DNA from: Candidatus Rifleibacteriota bacterium
GTDB lineage: Bacteria; Muiribacteriota; Ozemobacteria; Ozemobacterales; Ozemobacteraceae
Length of the DNA stretch: 24,819 nt
Reading direction: 5' to 3'
Assembly: GCA_028691595.1 (NCBI GenBank)
Contig: JAQUZA010000006.1
Location: 1 to 24,819 of the forward strand
Positions 14,498 through 23,063 of this stretch are shown here, piece after piece; within the stretch, counting starts at the first letter, position 1; every line of letters starts with the position of its first letter. The notes under the pieces were generated by a model. The model had not been told where the DNA came from. It searched no databases and saw only the letters and a program-made list of their open reading frames with translations. Made by a program: the position numbers and the translations under genes.

Positions 14498-14530
14498 TAT
14501 GCTCATATCATGGCGGGGGATTTTAACTGA

Positions 14531-15118
14531 ATGAAACTCAAGATGGGCGACCTTGATAAAGTCTTTCATGATTTTTTGACTCTGAAAAAGATTCGCAGAA
14601 CAGGCTGGCAGTTGCGCGGCATCAGAAACGGCGAGTCTATTGCCGACCATTGCTTCGGGGTGACCCTGCTGACTTATATGCTGGCAGGCTCTCTAAGTGT
14701 TCCGATAAATCGCGACAAGGCAGTTGCCATTTCAATTATTCACGAAATTGGTGAGTGCAGGGTTGGTGATATTCCCTACACCGCGCTAAAATATTTTCCT
14801 GAAAAAAGCAGAATCGAGTCTGAGGCTGTTGAAGACATTCTTGGGCCTCTTGGTTCAAAACTGACGGCCGAAAGCCTGGAGCTGTTTCAGGAATTCGAGG
14901 AAGGAAGTTCAATCGAGGCCAGGTTTGTCAAGGCAATTGACAAGCTTGACATGCTGATTACCGCTGCCGAATATGAAAAAACCGGGTTTGCCGGCCTTTC
15001 GGATTTCTGGCACAATAACTCGACTTTCAAGCCAATTGAAGAGTTTCCCGAGCTGGCAAACTACGCCGAACACTTGCGCAGCCAGAGAGAACGTCGTCTG
15101 GCAGGCCGACATGATTAA
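14531..15118 (+). CDS. HD-domain phosphohydrolase of the YfbR/HDDC2 type
   Basis: A 195-residue protein with the fold of 5'-deoxynucleotidases YfbR/HDDC2. Metal-ligand positions are His40 (SIADHCFGV), His71-Glu72 (IIHEIGECRVGD) and Asp137 (KAIDKLDM). The signature pair is His-Glu rather than the usual His-Asp, which may alter metal binding. The family hydrolyses deoxynucleoside 5'-monophosphates; activity here is inferred. A GCGGGGGA ribosome-site-like stretch lies 11 bases upstream of the ATG. The stop overlaps the ABC ATPase start by eight bases (ATGATTAA), so the two are likely translationally coupled, although no functional link is known. Confidence 0.85.
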   Translation: MKLKMGDLDKVFHDFLTLKKIRRTGWQLRGIRNGESIADHCFGVTLLTYMLAGSLSVPINRDKAVAISIIHEIGECRVGDIPYTALKYFPEKSRIESEAVEDILGPLGSKLTAESLELFQEFEEGSSIEARFVKAIDKLDMLITAAEYEKTGFAGLSDFWHNNSTFKPIEEFPELANYAEHLRSQRERRLAGRHD

Positions 15119-15830
15119 AATCTGTGGCCTTACCCGACGCTTCAACGGGTTTACGGCCGTCGATAATCTGAATCTCGAGATTCCACAGGGTGCCATGTAT
15201 GGTTTCCTGGGCCCGAATGGTGCCGGAAAAACAACCACTTTGCGGATGTTAATGGGGCTTCTGCAACCAACCGCCGGTCTGGTAGAGATTGATGGTGCTG
15301 TCGTTGCAGCAGACCCTATTGCCGTAAGAGCTAAGGTCGGCTATCTGCCCGACGAAATTTTTCTTTACGACTATCTTACCGGCTACCAGTTTCTTGAATT
15401 TGTTGCTGATGTGCACAATCTTCCTGAGGCAGGCAAAAAGGCCAGAATCAGTGAGTTGCTCGAGGTCTTCGGTTTGACAGCTGCTGCTGGCGACTACACA
15501 GCCAATTACAGCTTCGGCATGAAGAAAAAGATCGCTCTGGCAGGCATAGTTATTCACTCGCCATCATTGCTTATTCTCGATGAGCCTTTTAACGGGCTCG
15601 ACCCTCAATCGACAAGAGATTTCAGGACGTTGCTTGAACGCATGGTTAAAAAAGGCACAACGGTCATTTTTTCGAGTCACGTTCTCGAGGTGGTTGAAAA
15701 ACTCGTTACTCACGTCGGTATAATCTACAAAGGCAAAATGCGCCTTTCAGACACTATCGCCAATGTGACTGCCGCGCATGGAAGCCTGGAAAAAGCGTTT
15801 TTCAGTCTGACTGGCCCGGTTGAGGCATAG
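15111..15830 (+). CDS. ABC transporter ATP-binding protein (ABC-2 export type)
   Basis: A 239-residue nucleotide-binding subunit. Walker A is GPNGAGKTT (34-42), the Q-loop region is GYLPDE (77-82), the signature is the divergent NYSFGMKKK (132-140), Walker B with its Glu is LLILDEPFNGLD (153-164), and the H-loop is SSHVL (188-192). The YSxGM-type signature is typical of subunits paired with ABC-2 membrane proteins that export drugs, lipids or polysaccharides. No permease is next to it, since the following gene is convergent, so the partner must lie elsewhere. ATG 15111 was chosen because the ATPase fold begins there and it overlaps the preceding stop. Its last 29 bases overlap the end of the opposite-strand TPR/CSD gene. 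Confidence 0.9.
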   Translation: MIKICGLTRRFNGFTAVDNLNLEIPQGAMYGFLGPNGAGKTTTLRMLMGLLQPTAGLVEIDGAVVAADPIAVRAKVGYLPDEIFLYDYLTGYQFLEFVADVHNLPEAGKKARISELLEVFGLTAAAGDYTANYSFGMKKKIALAGIVIHSPSLLILDEPFNGLDPQSTRDFRTLLERMVKKGTTVIFSSHVLEVVEKLVTHVGIIYKGKMRLSDTIANVTAAHGSLEKAFFSLTGPVEA

Positions 15831-17220
15831 CTGGCTTGCGTTTGCGCAATCTGACACGGGTGGCCTGCTCGAATGACTCGTCAGAAAGGCCGGTCAGGGT
15901 TTTTGTTTCTACCAGAACGTCAAGGTCGGGCTTGAGGTTTTCGAGGGTTTCATCGGTCAGGGCTGAGAAGGCAAAATATATCTCCCGACCGTCATGAGTT
16001 CTGATTATACCCATCTTTTTATCGAGATCATATTTTTCTATGCGCCCTGGCATTGCATCTGAAGGTTCAGATTCACCGATCTTTTCAACCTGAACGGCAA
16101 TGGGGCTCATTGAATCTTTGACGATACCGAACCTGACAGCGTCACCCTTTTTAAGGCCGGCTTCATGCTCTGGTTTGATAGCCGAAAAATGCAGCAGAAC
16201 TTCGGGGTATTCGGGGCAGGTGAGCACGCCCATTCCGGTTTCGGAGTTATACCATTTGACCGTTCCTTCTACATAGGCATCAGGTGCCGGGTCAAAGACA
16301 ATTTCTTCGACCGTGCGCCCGATCTCACCTCTGATAGTCTCAATCTGGGTAATCAGTTGAATTACTTCTGGCTGATCGGGTGAGCTTTTCAGGCTGTCTC
16401 TGAGAGTTTCAACGGCAAGGCCCAACAGCCTTCTTTTAAAGTAGACAAGCCCGAGAAAAAGCAGGGCTGCTGCATCGCCTGGCGCGATGCGCAGGGCTTC
16501 AAGAAGATGGGTTTCGGCTTCCTCGACCATCTCGAGCTCATACATGATGGCTCCGGTTTCTCGATGGTAGCCGGCATTATAAGGAAATCTTCTGAGAAGC
16601 TGGCGATAAAGGTCGAGCGACTCGTCAAAAAACTTCATACGCCCATAAATATCGGCGAGCTGTTCCATGGCATCGACATTGCGCGGATCGACCTGAAGAA
16701 CAGCCTTAAAAGCTTCTGCCGCTTCGAGGTAATGAGTATCTGAGTTGTCTTCGTCATGCTTCAGCTGAAACATGTCGCCAAGGTAACGGTGAAAGAAGGC
16801 TTTGCGTTGCCCGGTGCTCAGACCCTGGCGGTAGCTGCGGATCGCATTATCGTAATCGCCGGCCAGTCTGTATGCCAGCCCTATTGTTTCGTAATAATCA
16901 GGTTCGCCAGGGTTTTTGCCGATGCACCAGTTGATTTTATCGACAGCCTGCTGCAGTTCTCCTTTTTCAAGGTGCAATACCGCTTCGGCAAACCTCTCGT
17001 TCAGCTCTTCAAGAAAATCGGCAAGTTTTTCGTCGTAGGCTTCGCGTCTGGCATCGTCTGATAAAAGGTCAAAAGCGTCTTTAAGCTCGCGAAGTTTTGG
17101 AATATTGGCCAGCGGCGAATCTGACGAGAAAAGCTCGGTGTGTCTCTGTTTATACGCAGTCGCAATTTCTTCGAGAGAAGAAAAGTTGGAAACACCGAAC
17201 AGCTGATAAAGATTTTGCAT
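15802..17220 (-). CDS. J-like / TPR / double cold-shock-domain fusion protein
   Basis: A 472-residue cytoplasmic protein with three parts. Residues 1-66 resemble a DnaJ J domain (NLYQLFGV, then AYKQRHTEL and the helix FDLLSDDARREAYDEKL), but the essential HPD loop is absent, so Hsp70 stimulation is unlikely. Residues about 70-300 contain roughly five or six TPR units. Residues about 316-381 form a cold-shock-like OB fold (EGTVKWYNSETGMGVLTCP, then LLHFSAI). Residues 390-458 form a second, more divergent copy (GRIEKYDLDKKMGIIRTHD, then IYFAFSAL). The tail is basic (RVRLRKRKP). Cold-shock domains bind single-stranded RNA or DNA; TPRs bind protein. I infer an RNA-linked adaptor. No known named family matches this order. 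It stands alone on its strand. Confidence 0.82.
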   Translation of the reverse strand: MQNLYQLFGVSNFSSLEEIATAYKQRHTELFSSDSPLANIPKLRELKDAFDLLSDDARREAYDEKLADFLEELNERFAEAVLHLEKGELQQAVDKINWCIGKNPGEPDYYETIGLAYRLAGDYDNAIRSYRQGLSTGQRKAFFHRYLGDMFQLKHDEDNSDTHYLEAAEAFKAVLQVDPRNVDAMEQLADIYGRMKFFDESLDLYRQLLRRFPYNAGYHRETGAIMYELEMVEEAETHLLEALRIAPGDAAALLFLGLVYFKRRLLGLAVETLRDSLKSSPDQPEVIQLITQIETIRGEIGRTVEEIVFDPAPDAYVEGTVKWYNSETGMGVLTCPEYPEVLLHFSAIKPEHEAGLKKGDAVRFGIVKDSMSPIAVQVEKIGESEPSDAMPGRIEKYDLDKKMGIIRTHDGREIYFAFSALTDETLENLKPDLDVLVETKTLTGLSDESFEQATRVRLRKRKPAMPQPGQSD

Positions 17221-17238
17221 GCTGAGCCTTTTAGTTTG

Positions 17239-17265
17239 ATTATATATAAAAATGTTACGGGTGAA
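17239..17265 (-). promoter_or_regulatory. Possible promoter of the J-like/TPR/CSD gene
   Basis: On the minus strand a perfect TATAAT (17244-17239) lies 18 bases before the ATG at 17220; the best -35 is TTCACC (17265-17260) with a short 15-bp spacer. The intergenic stretch to 17389 contains no convincing plus-strand promoter, only the small inverted repeat TACCC...GGGTA near 17356-17371. Confidence 0.4.
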
Positions 17266-17389
17266 TTTTAACCTCTACCACCCCTGCTTGGCAAGGTCAT
17301 GAAACATTTCAAAAATGGCAAAGCTGCATGGGATATATAAAACTATTGAAAATTTTACCCCCCGTAGGGTAGAGTGTCTGATTAAAACT

Positions 17390-18493
17390 ATGGCCCTGAC
17401 AATTAAAACAGTTGATAAATACGTCCTGAAAGAACTGCTTGAGCCGTTTCTTTTCGGTATGGCCTTCTTTGTTGCCATCTGGTTGATAGACCTGATGATG
17501 GAACTCATCAACCTGATTTTTGCCAAGGGCGTACCCGTTTCTGTCGTGGCACTGTTCTTCATTTATAGTCTGCCGCCAACACTGGTAATCAGCTTTCCTA
17601 TGGCGTTGTTGTTATCAAATCTCGTTGCTTTCGGGCGCATGTCATCAGATTCAGAAATTACCGCTCTAAAGGCCGGTGGGTACAGTTTTTCGCGCATTGT
17701 TGCCCCGGCGATAATAGCCGGAATTTTTATCACCGGCCTTACTTTTCTCTTCAATGAGAAGCTTGTTCCACTCGCCAACGAAAAGTTTACGCGCCTGTTC
17801 AGACGTGAGGTAACTCTAAAGCGCCCACTGCCGATTATTGCCGAAAACCGGTTTTTCGAAGCCGGGCCCGGTCGCAAATTTTTCGTTCGCAAATTCGACC
17901 CAAAAACCAAAGACATGTTCGGTGTTGTGATGTATGAAGGTCAGGCCCGGGGTTTCCCAAGAGTTATCGAAGCAGAACGCGCCCGCATCGAGGGCGGGGT
18001 CTGCTACTTCTGGGATGGCAGAATTTCCGATATTCATATGAGCGGTGAAGACCGTAATTACACCTATTTCGATGACATGGAATACCCCATCGATACACAT
18101 TATGTGAACCCTGATCACGTGCCGGATTCAAAGAATTCACGCACCATGAACCTCCAGGAACTATACAACTTTATCAGGGAATCAGAAGCCAAGGGCATGT
18201 CGACCAATATTATCACCCAGCACTGGATAGAATTCTGGTCCAAGACCTCGATCCCGTTCGCCGGGTTGATTTTTGTTCTGATTGGTGCCCCGCTTGGCTC
18301 CCAGACCACAAGATCGGGTACCGGCATCGGCATTGGGATGTCAGTTGTAATAATTTTTCTTTATTACATACTTTTTGCTGCCGGCAAAGCCTTCGCCAAG
18401 GGCGCGTATCTGCCGCCTTTTATCGGAGTTTGGTTTCCAAACTTGATGATTGGTGCGATTGGTGCCTGGCTGATTGTTAAGTCAAAGGCCTGA
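17390..18493 (+). CDS. LptF/LptG (YjgP/YjgQ) family permease
   Basis: Inner-membrane subunit of the LPS-export ABC transporter LptB2FG, which extracts LPS and drives it along the Lpt bridge to the outer membrane. From ATG 17390 it is 367 residues, normal for the family. It shows the N-terminal DKYVLKELLEPF helix and three hydrophobic segments in residues 15-120. A soluble periplasmic beta-jellyroll region follows (about 125-270). Three more helices end the protein, including the family's PFAGLIFVLIGAPLG segment. A longer ORF opens at 17315, but its first 25 residues do not match the family. No clear ribosome site precedes 17390. Which of LptF or LptG it is cannot be decided, and no paralogue is adjacent. 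It is the first gene of a seven-gene plus-strand run. Confidence 0.9.
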   Translation: MALTIKTVDKYVLKELLEPFLFGMAFFVAIWLIDLMMELINLIFAKGVPVSVVALFFIYSLPPTLVISFPMALLLSNLVAFGRMSSDSEITALKAGGYSFSRIVAPAIIAGIFITGLTFLFNEKLVPLANEKFTRLFRREVTLKRPLPIIAENRFFEAGPGRKFFVRKFDPKTKDMFGVVMYEGQARGFPRVIEAERARIEGGVCYFWDGRISDIHMSGEDRNYTYFDDMEYPIDTHYVNPDHVPDSKNSRTMNLQELYNFIRESEAKGMSTNIITQHWIEFWSKTSIPFAGLIFVLIGAPLGSQTTRSGTGIGIGMSVVIIFLYYILFAAGKAFAKGAYLPPFIGVWFPNLMIGAIGAWLIVKSKA

Positions 18494-18520
18494 AAAAGAA
18501 ATATTTAAGGAACAAACAGC

Positions 18521-20287
18521 ATGAAAAAGCAGCTTATTAAATTGATTCACAGAAGACTGGCACCGATTTTCAGTCGATATGGTATTGAAGATTGCAGTTT
18601 TATCGATGTTCAGGTGCCCCCGGACAAAGCGAATGGTGATTTTTCATTGAATGCTGCCATGAAACTTTCAAAGGCTGCCAAATGCCCTCCCAGACAACTT
18701 GCCGAAGAAATCAGCACAATTCTTGCCGAAGAAAAAGACTGGTTTTCGCGTGTCGAAATTGCCGGGCCGGGTTTTATCAATATGTATGTGGCCGATGGCA
18801 TGATCGAGAAATGTTTGAATGAACATGCTTCCAGCACTGATGTGCTGGCATCTGATCTGCAGAACCCCGAAAAAACCGTGGTCGACTATTCAAGCGTCAA
18901 TATTGCCAAGCAGATGCATGTCGGGCATTTGCGCTCAACAATCATTGGCGATGTTCTGGCGAGGGTAATAGAAGCCCTTGGAAACCCGGTGGTCCGCCAG
19001 AATCACCTGGGAGACTGGGGTCTGCCAATGGCTATGGTCATCTACAAAGCTGAATCAGAGGTGGCAAACGCAGAAAGATCAGGTGTTCCACTTGAAGAAG
19101 CACTGCCTCTCGCCAGGCTTGAAGAACTATACAAGGCTGCAACAGCAGAATGCAAAGAGAACCCTGCGGTCGCCGATGCTTGCCATGAGTATCTCGTGCG
19201 ACTGCAACAGGGTGATCAGGGGTTGATCGACCTCTGGCACAAGATAACCAGGGTGTCTATGGCGGAAGTCTATAGAATTTATCGTCAGCTCGATGTAAAA
19301 CTTACTGAAGAGCATGAATGTGGCGAAAGTTTTTATCGTGACATGCTTGCCGAAACCGTCGCAGAGATACGCAAAACCGGTTCGCTCGTCGAATCAGATG
19401 GTGCTCAGTGCCTGTTTCTCGATGAGTTCAAATCAAAAGAAGGCAATCCCCTGCCAATAATTGTGCAAAAATCTGATGGCGGCTATAATTATGCGACTTT
19501 CGACCTGGCTGCTGTCAGATATAGAACCGCCAAACTTGGAGCTGAACGTATTGTTTATGTGACCGATGCACGTCAAGCCCTTCATTTTAAACAACTGTTC
19601 GCTGCGGCCCGCGCCTCCGGGATTCTTGCCAGACCAGATGTTAAGCTTGAACATGTTCCGTTTGGCACCATTCTCGGCGAAGACGGCAAGCCTCTGAAGA
19701 CCCGCAGTGGCGAAAATGTTAAACTTGCCGAGCTTCTGTCTGAGGCCGTCGAAAAGGCTTATTCGGTTGTTAATGAGAAGAATCCGGCACTTTCTGAAGA
19801 CCGCAAGCGAGAAGTGGCCCAGATGATCGGGGTTGGTGCTATCAAATATGCAGATCTTTCTCAGAATCGCAACAACGATTATGTCTTTTCTTTTGATCGT
19901 ATGCTGGCTTTGAACGGCAATACCGCCCCCTATCTGCAGTATGCGCATGCCCGCATCTGTTCGATTTTCAGGCGCGCCGGTATCGATGCCGATACTTTTC
20001 AGGCACCTGTGTGCATAAGCCAGGTAGAAGAACGCGACCTGATGATCAGGCTCATGGAATTTGGTCAGGCAGTGGTGGCAGTTGCCGCCGATCTGCGGCC
20101 TCATATTCTCTGCAATTACCTTTATGAGCTGGCAACATGCTTTTCGTCCTTCTACGACAAATGCCCGGTTATGAGCTGTGAAGACGAAAAAATCAAGGCT
20201 TCACGTCTTGCAATCGCCGGCTTTACCCGCAAAACTCTTGCGCGAGGCCTTGACCTGCTTGGAATCGCCGCTCCACGGGAGATGTAA
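18521..20287 (+). CDS. argS: Arginyl-tRNA synthetase
   Basis: Charges tRNA-Arg with arginine in the cytoplasm. The 588-residue class I enzyme has an N-terminal Add1 domain, the HIGH motif as HVGH (133-136), and a KMSK-equivalent region reading KPLKTRSGENVKL near 390, as is usual for bacterial ArgS. The C-terminal DALR anticodon-binding domain contains YLQYAHARICSIFR near 475. A GGA ribosome site precedes the ATG. It follows the permease by 27 bases and is two bases before the zinc-ribbon TPR gene, so it is probably part of the same operon. Confidence 0.97.
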   Translation: MKKQLIKLIHRRLAPIFSRYGIEDCSFIDVQVPPDKANGDFSLNAAMKLSKAAKCPPRQLAEEISTILAEEKDWFSRVEIAGPGFINMYVADGMIEKCLNEHASSTDVLASDLQNPEKTVVDYSSVNIAKQMHVGHLRSTIIGDVLARVIEALGNPVVRQNHLGDWGLPMAMVIYKAESEVANAERSGVPLEEALPLARLEELYKAATAECKENPAVADACHEYLVRLQQGDQGLIDLWHKITRVSMAEVYRIYRQLDVKLTEEHECGESFYRDMLAETVAEIRKTGSLVESDGAQCLFLDEFKSKEGNPLPIIVQKSDGGYNYATFDLAAVRYRTAKLGAERIVYVTDARQALHFKQLFAAARASGILARPDVKLEHVPFGTILGEDGKPLKTRSGENVKLAELLSEAVEKAYSVVNEKNPALSEDRKREVAQMIGVGAIKYADLSQNRNNDYVFSFDRMLALNGNTAPYLQYAHARICSIFRRAGIDADTFQAPVCISQVEERDLMIRLMEFGQAVVAVAADLRPHILCNYLYELATCFSSFYDKCPVMSCEDEKIKASRLAIAGFTRKTLARGLDLLGIAAPREM

Positions 20288-20289
20288 CC

Positions 20290-23037
20290 ATGGCAACCTG
20301 CCCGAAGTGTTCTTTTACTCCTGTTTCAGGTCGTTTCTGCGGAAAATGCGGTGCGGTTGTTTCTGCCTCAATCGGCAGTGTCACAACCTCTGGTCATGTC
20401 GCTGAAGTGTCAGAACATCGCCAGGATGCTGCTGTAACTTCAAGAGAAACATTGACTGCCCTTGAACAGACACTTAAAAAGAACCCGGGCCAGACTGTAA
20501 ACTATGTGAATCTTGCCAATGCCCAGGCAGATATGGGCCGTTACGAACAGGCTTTTTCGACTTTCAGGGCTGTCAGGGCAATTGCACCGGATGATACTGC
20601 TGTCTTAAAAACAGGCGCGCGCATTTTCGAACTAATGAACAGGCGCGAAGAATCAATTGAATGCCTGAAAAAGGCAATAAAAATTGATAAAAACGATAGT
20701 GACGCAATCTTCAGACTGGCCGGGCTGCTTTATGACAGCGGCAAAAAGGAAGAAGCCCTTCAATGGCTTGAAGAGCTTTATCGACGTTCTCAAAGCCAGC
20801 CCGATATTCTTATTCGTATTGCTCAGATTCACCTCAGCCTTGGAAATGCTGCCGAAGCCCAGGAGTATCTCGCCAGATACAAAGAGCTGGCAGGCTCAAC
20901 CAGAGAAATGTTTCTGCTTCTTGGCCAGACGATGCTGGCCCGGAAATTTTTCGACGGGGCTGTAAAAAACTTCCGCGAGGCGGGGCGTGCGTTTCCTGAA
21001 GATGCCGAAATGCGTCTGGGCCTCGGAAGAGCTTACCTCGGCATGGGCGAGAAGGGACAGGCTTTGCTCGAGTTCGAACAGGCTCTGAATAAGAGCCCTG
21101 ACAACATTGATATTCTCATCGAGTTGGGTAAACTTCAGAACTCGATGGGCATGGAAGACCGAGCTGACCAAACATTCGCCTCCATCGAGAAGGCAAAGCC
21201 CGCGAACGGCGAATGTTTTCTTGGTATTGCGTTGCATTTTATCGAGCGTGGAAACCTTGCCAGGGCAACGAAATATCTCGACCTGGCACACGAATTGAGC
21301 CCATACCACCCCGATATCCAGCAGACCCTCGGTAGAACTCTTGCCCGACAGAAAAAGTTCGCCGAGGCTCTGAAGATTTTTCAGAATGCCGTTGAGGCAT
21401 ACCCCGACTGCCAGTGGGGGCACGAAGGCATTGTCAGTTGTGCCGCCGAGACTAAAAACTTTGTTCAAAAAGCCGCTTCACAAAAACGTCTGCTCGAAAT
21501 ACGAAAGTCGTCGGCAGAAGACTGGTGCGATTACGGCGAAACCCTTATCAGGCTTGGGCAGTTCGATGCCGCTCAAGATGCTTTTGAAGCGGCTTCACGT
21601 CTTGATCCTACCTGTGTTCGAGCTTACCAGTCACCGGAGTTGATAAAAATCGAGAAGGCCCGCGCCGAAGGCGAAAAACTTGCCGCTCAGGGTTGCGAAG
21701 CTCTGCAGAAGAAATTTTTCCTTACCGCCGCCGAGCGTCTCGAAAAAGCTCTCGATCTGGTTCCAAACCAGCCTGACTGGGTCAAAATGCTGGCCGAGGT
21801 CTCTTTAAAGACCGCTGAAATCGAAAGAGCTTCTTCTCTTTTGCTTAAAGCGAGATCATTCGATGCTTCTGATTTTGATACTTCTTTTAATCTGGCCAGA
21901 GTTTACGAATATGAGAACAAAGTTCAGACCGCAATCGAACTGCTTACAACCTTGACCCGCGATCACCCCGCCAGACTCGATGCCCACCTTATGTTGCTCA
22001 GGCTGAAGCGTGGGCAGATTCGCGGCAATCGTGTCGAACCCGAGATGCTTGAAGCGTTGACCCGTAACATAGAACTCGAACTGGCACACATTCGCCGAGA
22101 TTCACCGGTGCCCCTTCTTGTTAAAGGGTATGCAAACTATCTGTTCGGCATGCGGGCAAAATTTCAGAGCGAAGGTCTTATGGCTGCCGAAAAGGTTTTT
22201 CATGAGGTTCAGGCCAGATTTGGTGAGAACGAGGCGGCCATTAAAGGCCTGGCGCTCTGTGAACGTGCCCGGGGCAATGTTGAAAAAGCCGTTGAGTATG
22301 CCAGATCCCTGGTTAAGCTTTCTTCTGACCCGCAGCAGTTATATGAGCTGGCCAGATTGCACGAAAACTTTCAGCAGTTTGGCGAGGCCAGAAAATGCTA
22401 CGCATCCCTCCGCAGCCTTTTTCCTGAAAATGGCCATTATCGCCGGAAAATGCTTGAAGTGACAGCAGAAGTATCAAAAATAAGCAGCAAGAACGACCTG
22501 ATGAACCTTCTTTCAGAACATCACCAGGCTCTACAGGCAAAGCCCGACCAGATCTGGCTGCTTTACGAGACAGCCATCGGCCAGGAGCTTGCTGGCGAAT
22601 ATAACGCCGGCAAGGAAGAGTGGGTTAAACGATCGCTTTTGAACTGGCACAAAGCCATAAATCATCCTTCCAGCAATCATTGGGTGCGCTGGGCGATGAT
22701 TCGTTGCCAGTTCAGGCATCTCAAAGGCCAGGATCGCCAACGGGCCGCGGCCAATAACCTCAAAGCCTGCGAAAAGATCATGCGCGAAATGCCCGACAGC
22801 GCCATGGCGTTTCAGGCAATCGCACGCTGCTATCTGGCCATGGGTGATCTTGCCAATACCGATAAGGCATTGACCTGGCTCGAAAAAGCCTGGTTCCTTG
22901 CCAGTGACAATGCCGAAACAGGCGAACTGCTGGCAAGAACAGCCCGTGAACTGGGTAAATCTGTAATAGTAGACTCAGTTGGTTATAACATGCTACTATT
23001 AGAACCCGAGCTGGCGAATAGCATCTTTCAGCTCTAG
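20290..23037 (+). CDS. Large zinc-ribbon + TPR protein
   Basis: A 915-residue protein with no signal peptide. Cys4, Cys7, Cys17 and Cys20 (CPKC and CGKC pairs) form an N-terminal zinc ribbon. A short Ser/Thr-rich linker follows, then an almost continuous TPR array from about residue 48 to the end, for example VNYVNLANAQADMGRYEQAF and PDNIDILIELGKLQNSMG. It is expected to be a cytoplasmic protein-binding scaffold. The start is two bases after argS and the anti-sigma kinase-like gene follows immediately. The same type of four-Cys ribbon opens the membrane protein at 3533, so the organism seems to reuse this module. It may organise the signalling proteins encoded just downstream, though only gene order suggests this. 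Confidence 0.85.
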   Translation: MATCPKCSFTPVSGRFCGKCGAVVSASIGSVTTSGHVAEVSEHRQDAAVTSRETLTALEQTLKKNPGQTVNYVNLANAQADMGRYEQAFSTFRAVRAIAPDDTAVLKTGARIFELMNRREESIECLKKAIKIDKNDSDAIFRLAGLLYDSGKKEEALQWLEELYRRSQSQPDILIRIAQIHLSLGNAAEAQEYLARYKELAGSTREMFLLLGQTMLARKFFDGAVKNFREAGRAFPEDAEMRLGLGRAYLGMGEKGQALLEFEQALNKSPDNIDILIELGKLQNSMGMEDRADQTFASIEKAKPANGECFLGIALHFIERGNLARATKYLDLAHELSPYHPDIQQTLGRTLARQKKFAEALKIFQNAVEAYPDCQWGHEGIVSCAAETKNFVQKAASQKRLLEIRKSSAEDWCDYGETLIRLGQFDAAQDAFEAASRLDPTCVRAYQSPELIKIEKARAEGEKLAAQGCEALQKKFFLTAAERLEKALDLVPNQPDWVKMLAEVSLKTAEIERASSLLLKARSFDASDFDTSFNLARVYEYENKVQTAIELLTTLTRDHPARLDAHLMLLRLKRGQIRGNRVEPEMLEALTRNIELELAHIRRDSPVPLLVKGYANYLFGMRAKFQSEGLMAAEKVFHEVQARFGENEAAIKGLALCERARGNVEKAVEYARSLVKLSSDPQQLYELARLHENFQQFGEARKCYASLRSLFPENGHYRRKMLEVTAEVSKISSKNDLMNLLSEHHQALQAKPDQIWLLYETAIGQELAGEYNAGKEEWVKRSLLNWHKAINHPSSNHWVRWAMIRCQFRHLKGQDRQRAAANNLKACEKIMREMPDSAMAFQAIARCYLAMGDLANTDKALTWLEKAWFLASDNAETGELLARTARELGKSVIVDSVGYNMLLLEPELANSIFQL

Positions 23038-23063
23038 TTTTGCCGTTTAAGAGAAAGGTACGC

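Noticed and set aside
17281..17389. Plus-strand promoter for the permease operon (TATATA near 17334, or TTGAAA-18-TAGAGT at 17346-17375)
   Set aside because: The first lacks a -35 at a workable distance and the second has a weak -10, so neither is secure.
19433..20104. 223-codon minus-strand frame inside argS
   Set aside because: It is antisense to conserved ArgS motifs and is a codon-bias shadow.
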